NCBI GenBank assembly: GCA_963764345.1
Contig: CAVXSF010000031.1
Coordinates: 62,001 to 126,000, forward strand
Direction of reading: 5' to 3'
DNA from: DASQZK01 sp963764345
GTDB lineage: Bacteria; Bacteroidota; Bacteroidia; Bacteroidales; GCA-2748055
Length of the DNA stretch: 64,000 nt
Below the pieces are notes generated by a model. That model saw nothing but the letters and a program-made list of their open reading frames with translations. It did not search any database and was not told where the DNA came from. The position numbers and the translations under genes were made by a program. Shown piece by piece: positions 63,538 through 64,000 of the stretch; positions within the stretch are counted from its first letter, which is position 1; the number at the start of each line of letters is the position of its first letter.

Positions 63538-64000
63538 TTTCCAATCCCCAATCTCCACTCTCCACTCTCCACTCTCCACTCTCCAATCTCCGCTCTCCAC
63601 TCTCCACTCTCCACTCTCCACTTCCCAATCTCCAATCCCCAATCTCCACTCTCCAATCTCCACTCTCCAATCTCCAATCTCCAATCCACTCTCCAATTCG
63701 CTCTCCACTCTCCAATCCCACTCCAATCTCCAATCCCATCTCCACTCTCCACTCTCCACTTTCCACTCTCCAATCCCCAATCTCCACTCTCCAATCTCCA
63801 ATCTCCAATCCCCAATCTCCAATCTCCAATCCCCAATCTCCACTCTCCACTCTCCACTTCCCAATCTCCACTCTCCACTCTCCACTCTCCAATCCCCAAT
63901 TCTCCACTCTCCACTCTCCACTCTCCACTCTCCACTCTCCACTCTCCACTCTCCACTTCCCACTCTCCAATCCCCAATCTCCACTCTCCAATCCCCAATC
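63538..64000 (+). repeat. Heptanucleotide satellite, second array (runs off the window)
   Basis: About 66 units of the same heptamer family, more irregular than the first array (insertions and a few G's near 63590 and 63700). It continues to the last base of the window. Confidence 0.9.

Noticed and set aside
62424..63991. Long minus-strand frames (150-277 codons) rich in WRVESGE-type heptads at 62.4-64 kb
   Set aside because: They are produced by the stop-free heptamer array in all frames at once, have no codon structure and no signal or known domain; treated as repeat, not gene.

Overview
The window looks like a chromosomal segment from a saccharolytic Bacteroidota, most likely Bacteroidales/Marinilabiliales-like. 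The evidence is two SusC/SusD pairs, an ECF sigma/FecR switch, many signal-peptide or lipoprotein glycoside hydrolases and sulfatases, a protein with a type IX secretion C-terminal domain, BACON and malectin modules, and TAnnTTTG-type -7 promoter elements. I recognised no rRNA, tRNA, CRISPR array, prophage or transposase.

Layout. 1-9 kb (+): 3' part of an ECF sigma factor, FecR anti-sigma, an STN-bearing SusC, SusD, a strong terminator, then a sulfatase; this is a trans-envelope-regulated glycan uptake locus. 9-16.8 kb: triple-rhodanese sulfurtransferase (-), M3 dipeptidase lipoprotein (-), GH92 alpha-mannosidase (+), peptidase T (-). 17-27.4 kb: Tat-signal metallophosphoesterase, CE7-like esterase, radical SAM protein (+), a gene stub, GH2 beta-galactosidase, alpha/beta hydrolase and a small membrane protein. 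27.8-40.4 kb (-): one co-directional locus in the order SusC, SusD, fused MFS/spermidine-synthase-like protein, GH78 rhamnosidase, GH20 hexosaminidase, a collapsed sulfatase pseudogene and a terminator hairpin. This suggests a rhamnose- and HexNAc-containing, originally sulfated, glycan. 41-47 kb: Rossmann oxidoreductase, acidic ExoX-C-like protein, GH28, GNAT-nitrilase fusion, membrane protein. 47.4-51.5 kb: two unrelated ABC-2 exporters meeting tail to tail. 51.8-62 kb: CorA, SDR, malectin fragment, SGNH hydrolase with T9SS tail, second sulfatase, and a GT39-like membrane glycosyltransferase.

The last 5 kb is dominated by tandem repeats. Arrays with exactly 7-bp periods but different sequences (ATTCGAT, CTCTAAC, TTTCGCC, TCTCCAC) sit between 58.9 and 64 kb. 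A 32-bp minisatellite is followed by a 752-nt stretch with no G on the + strand, and part of this block recurs 1,012 bp later. These heptamer satellites are the most unusual structure here and resemble in principle the heptanucleotide STRR repeats of cyanobacteria.

Data-quality caveat: seven otherwise well-conserved genes are broken by about ten single-base shifts, at least one of them an unambiguous one-base insertion in pepT. This points at least partly to uncorrected assembly indels. By contrast the sulfatase at 28 kb and the stub at 22.8 kb are real truncations or deletions.
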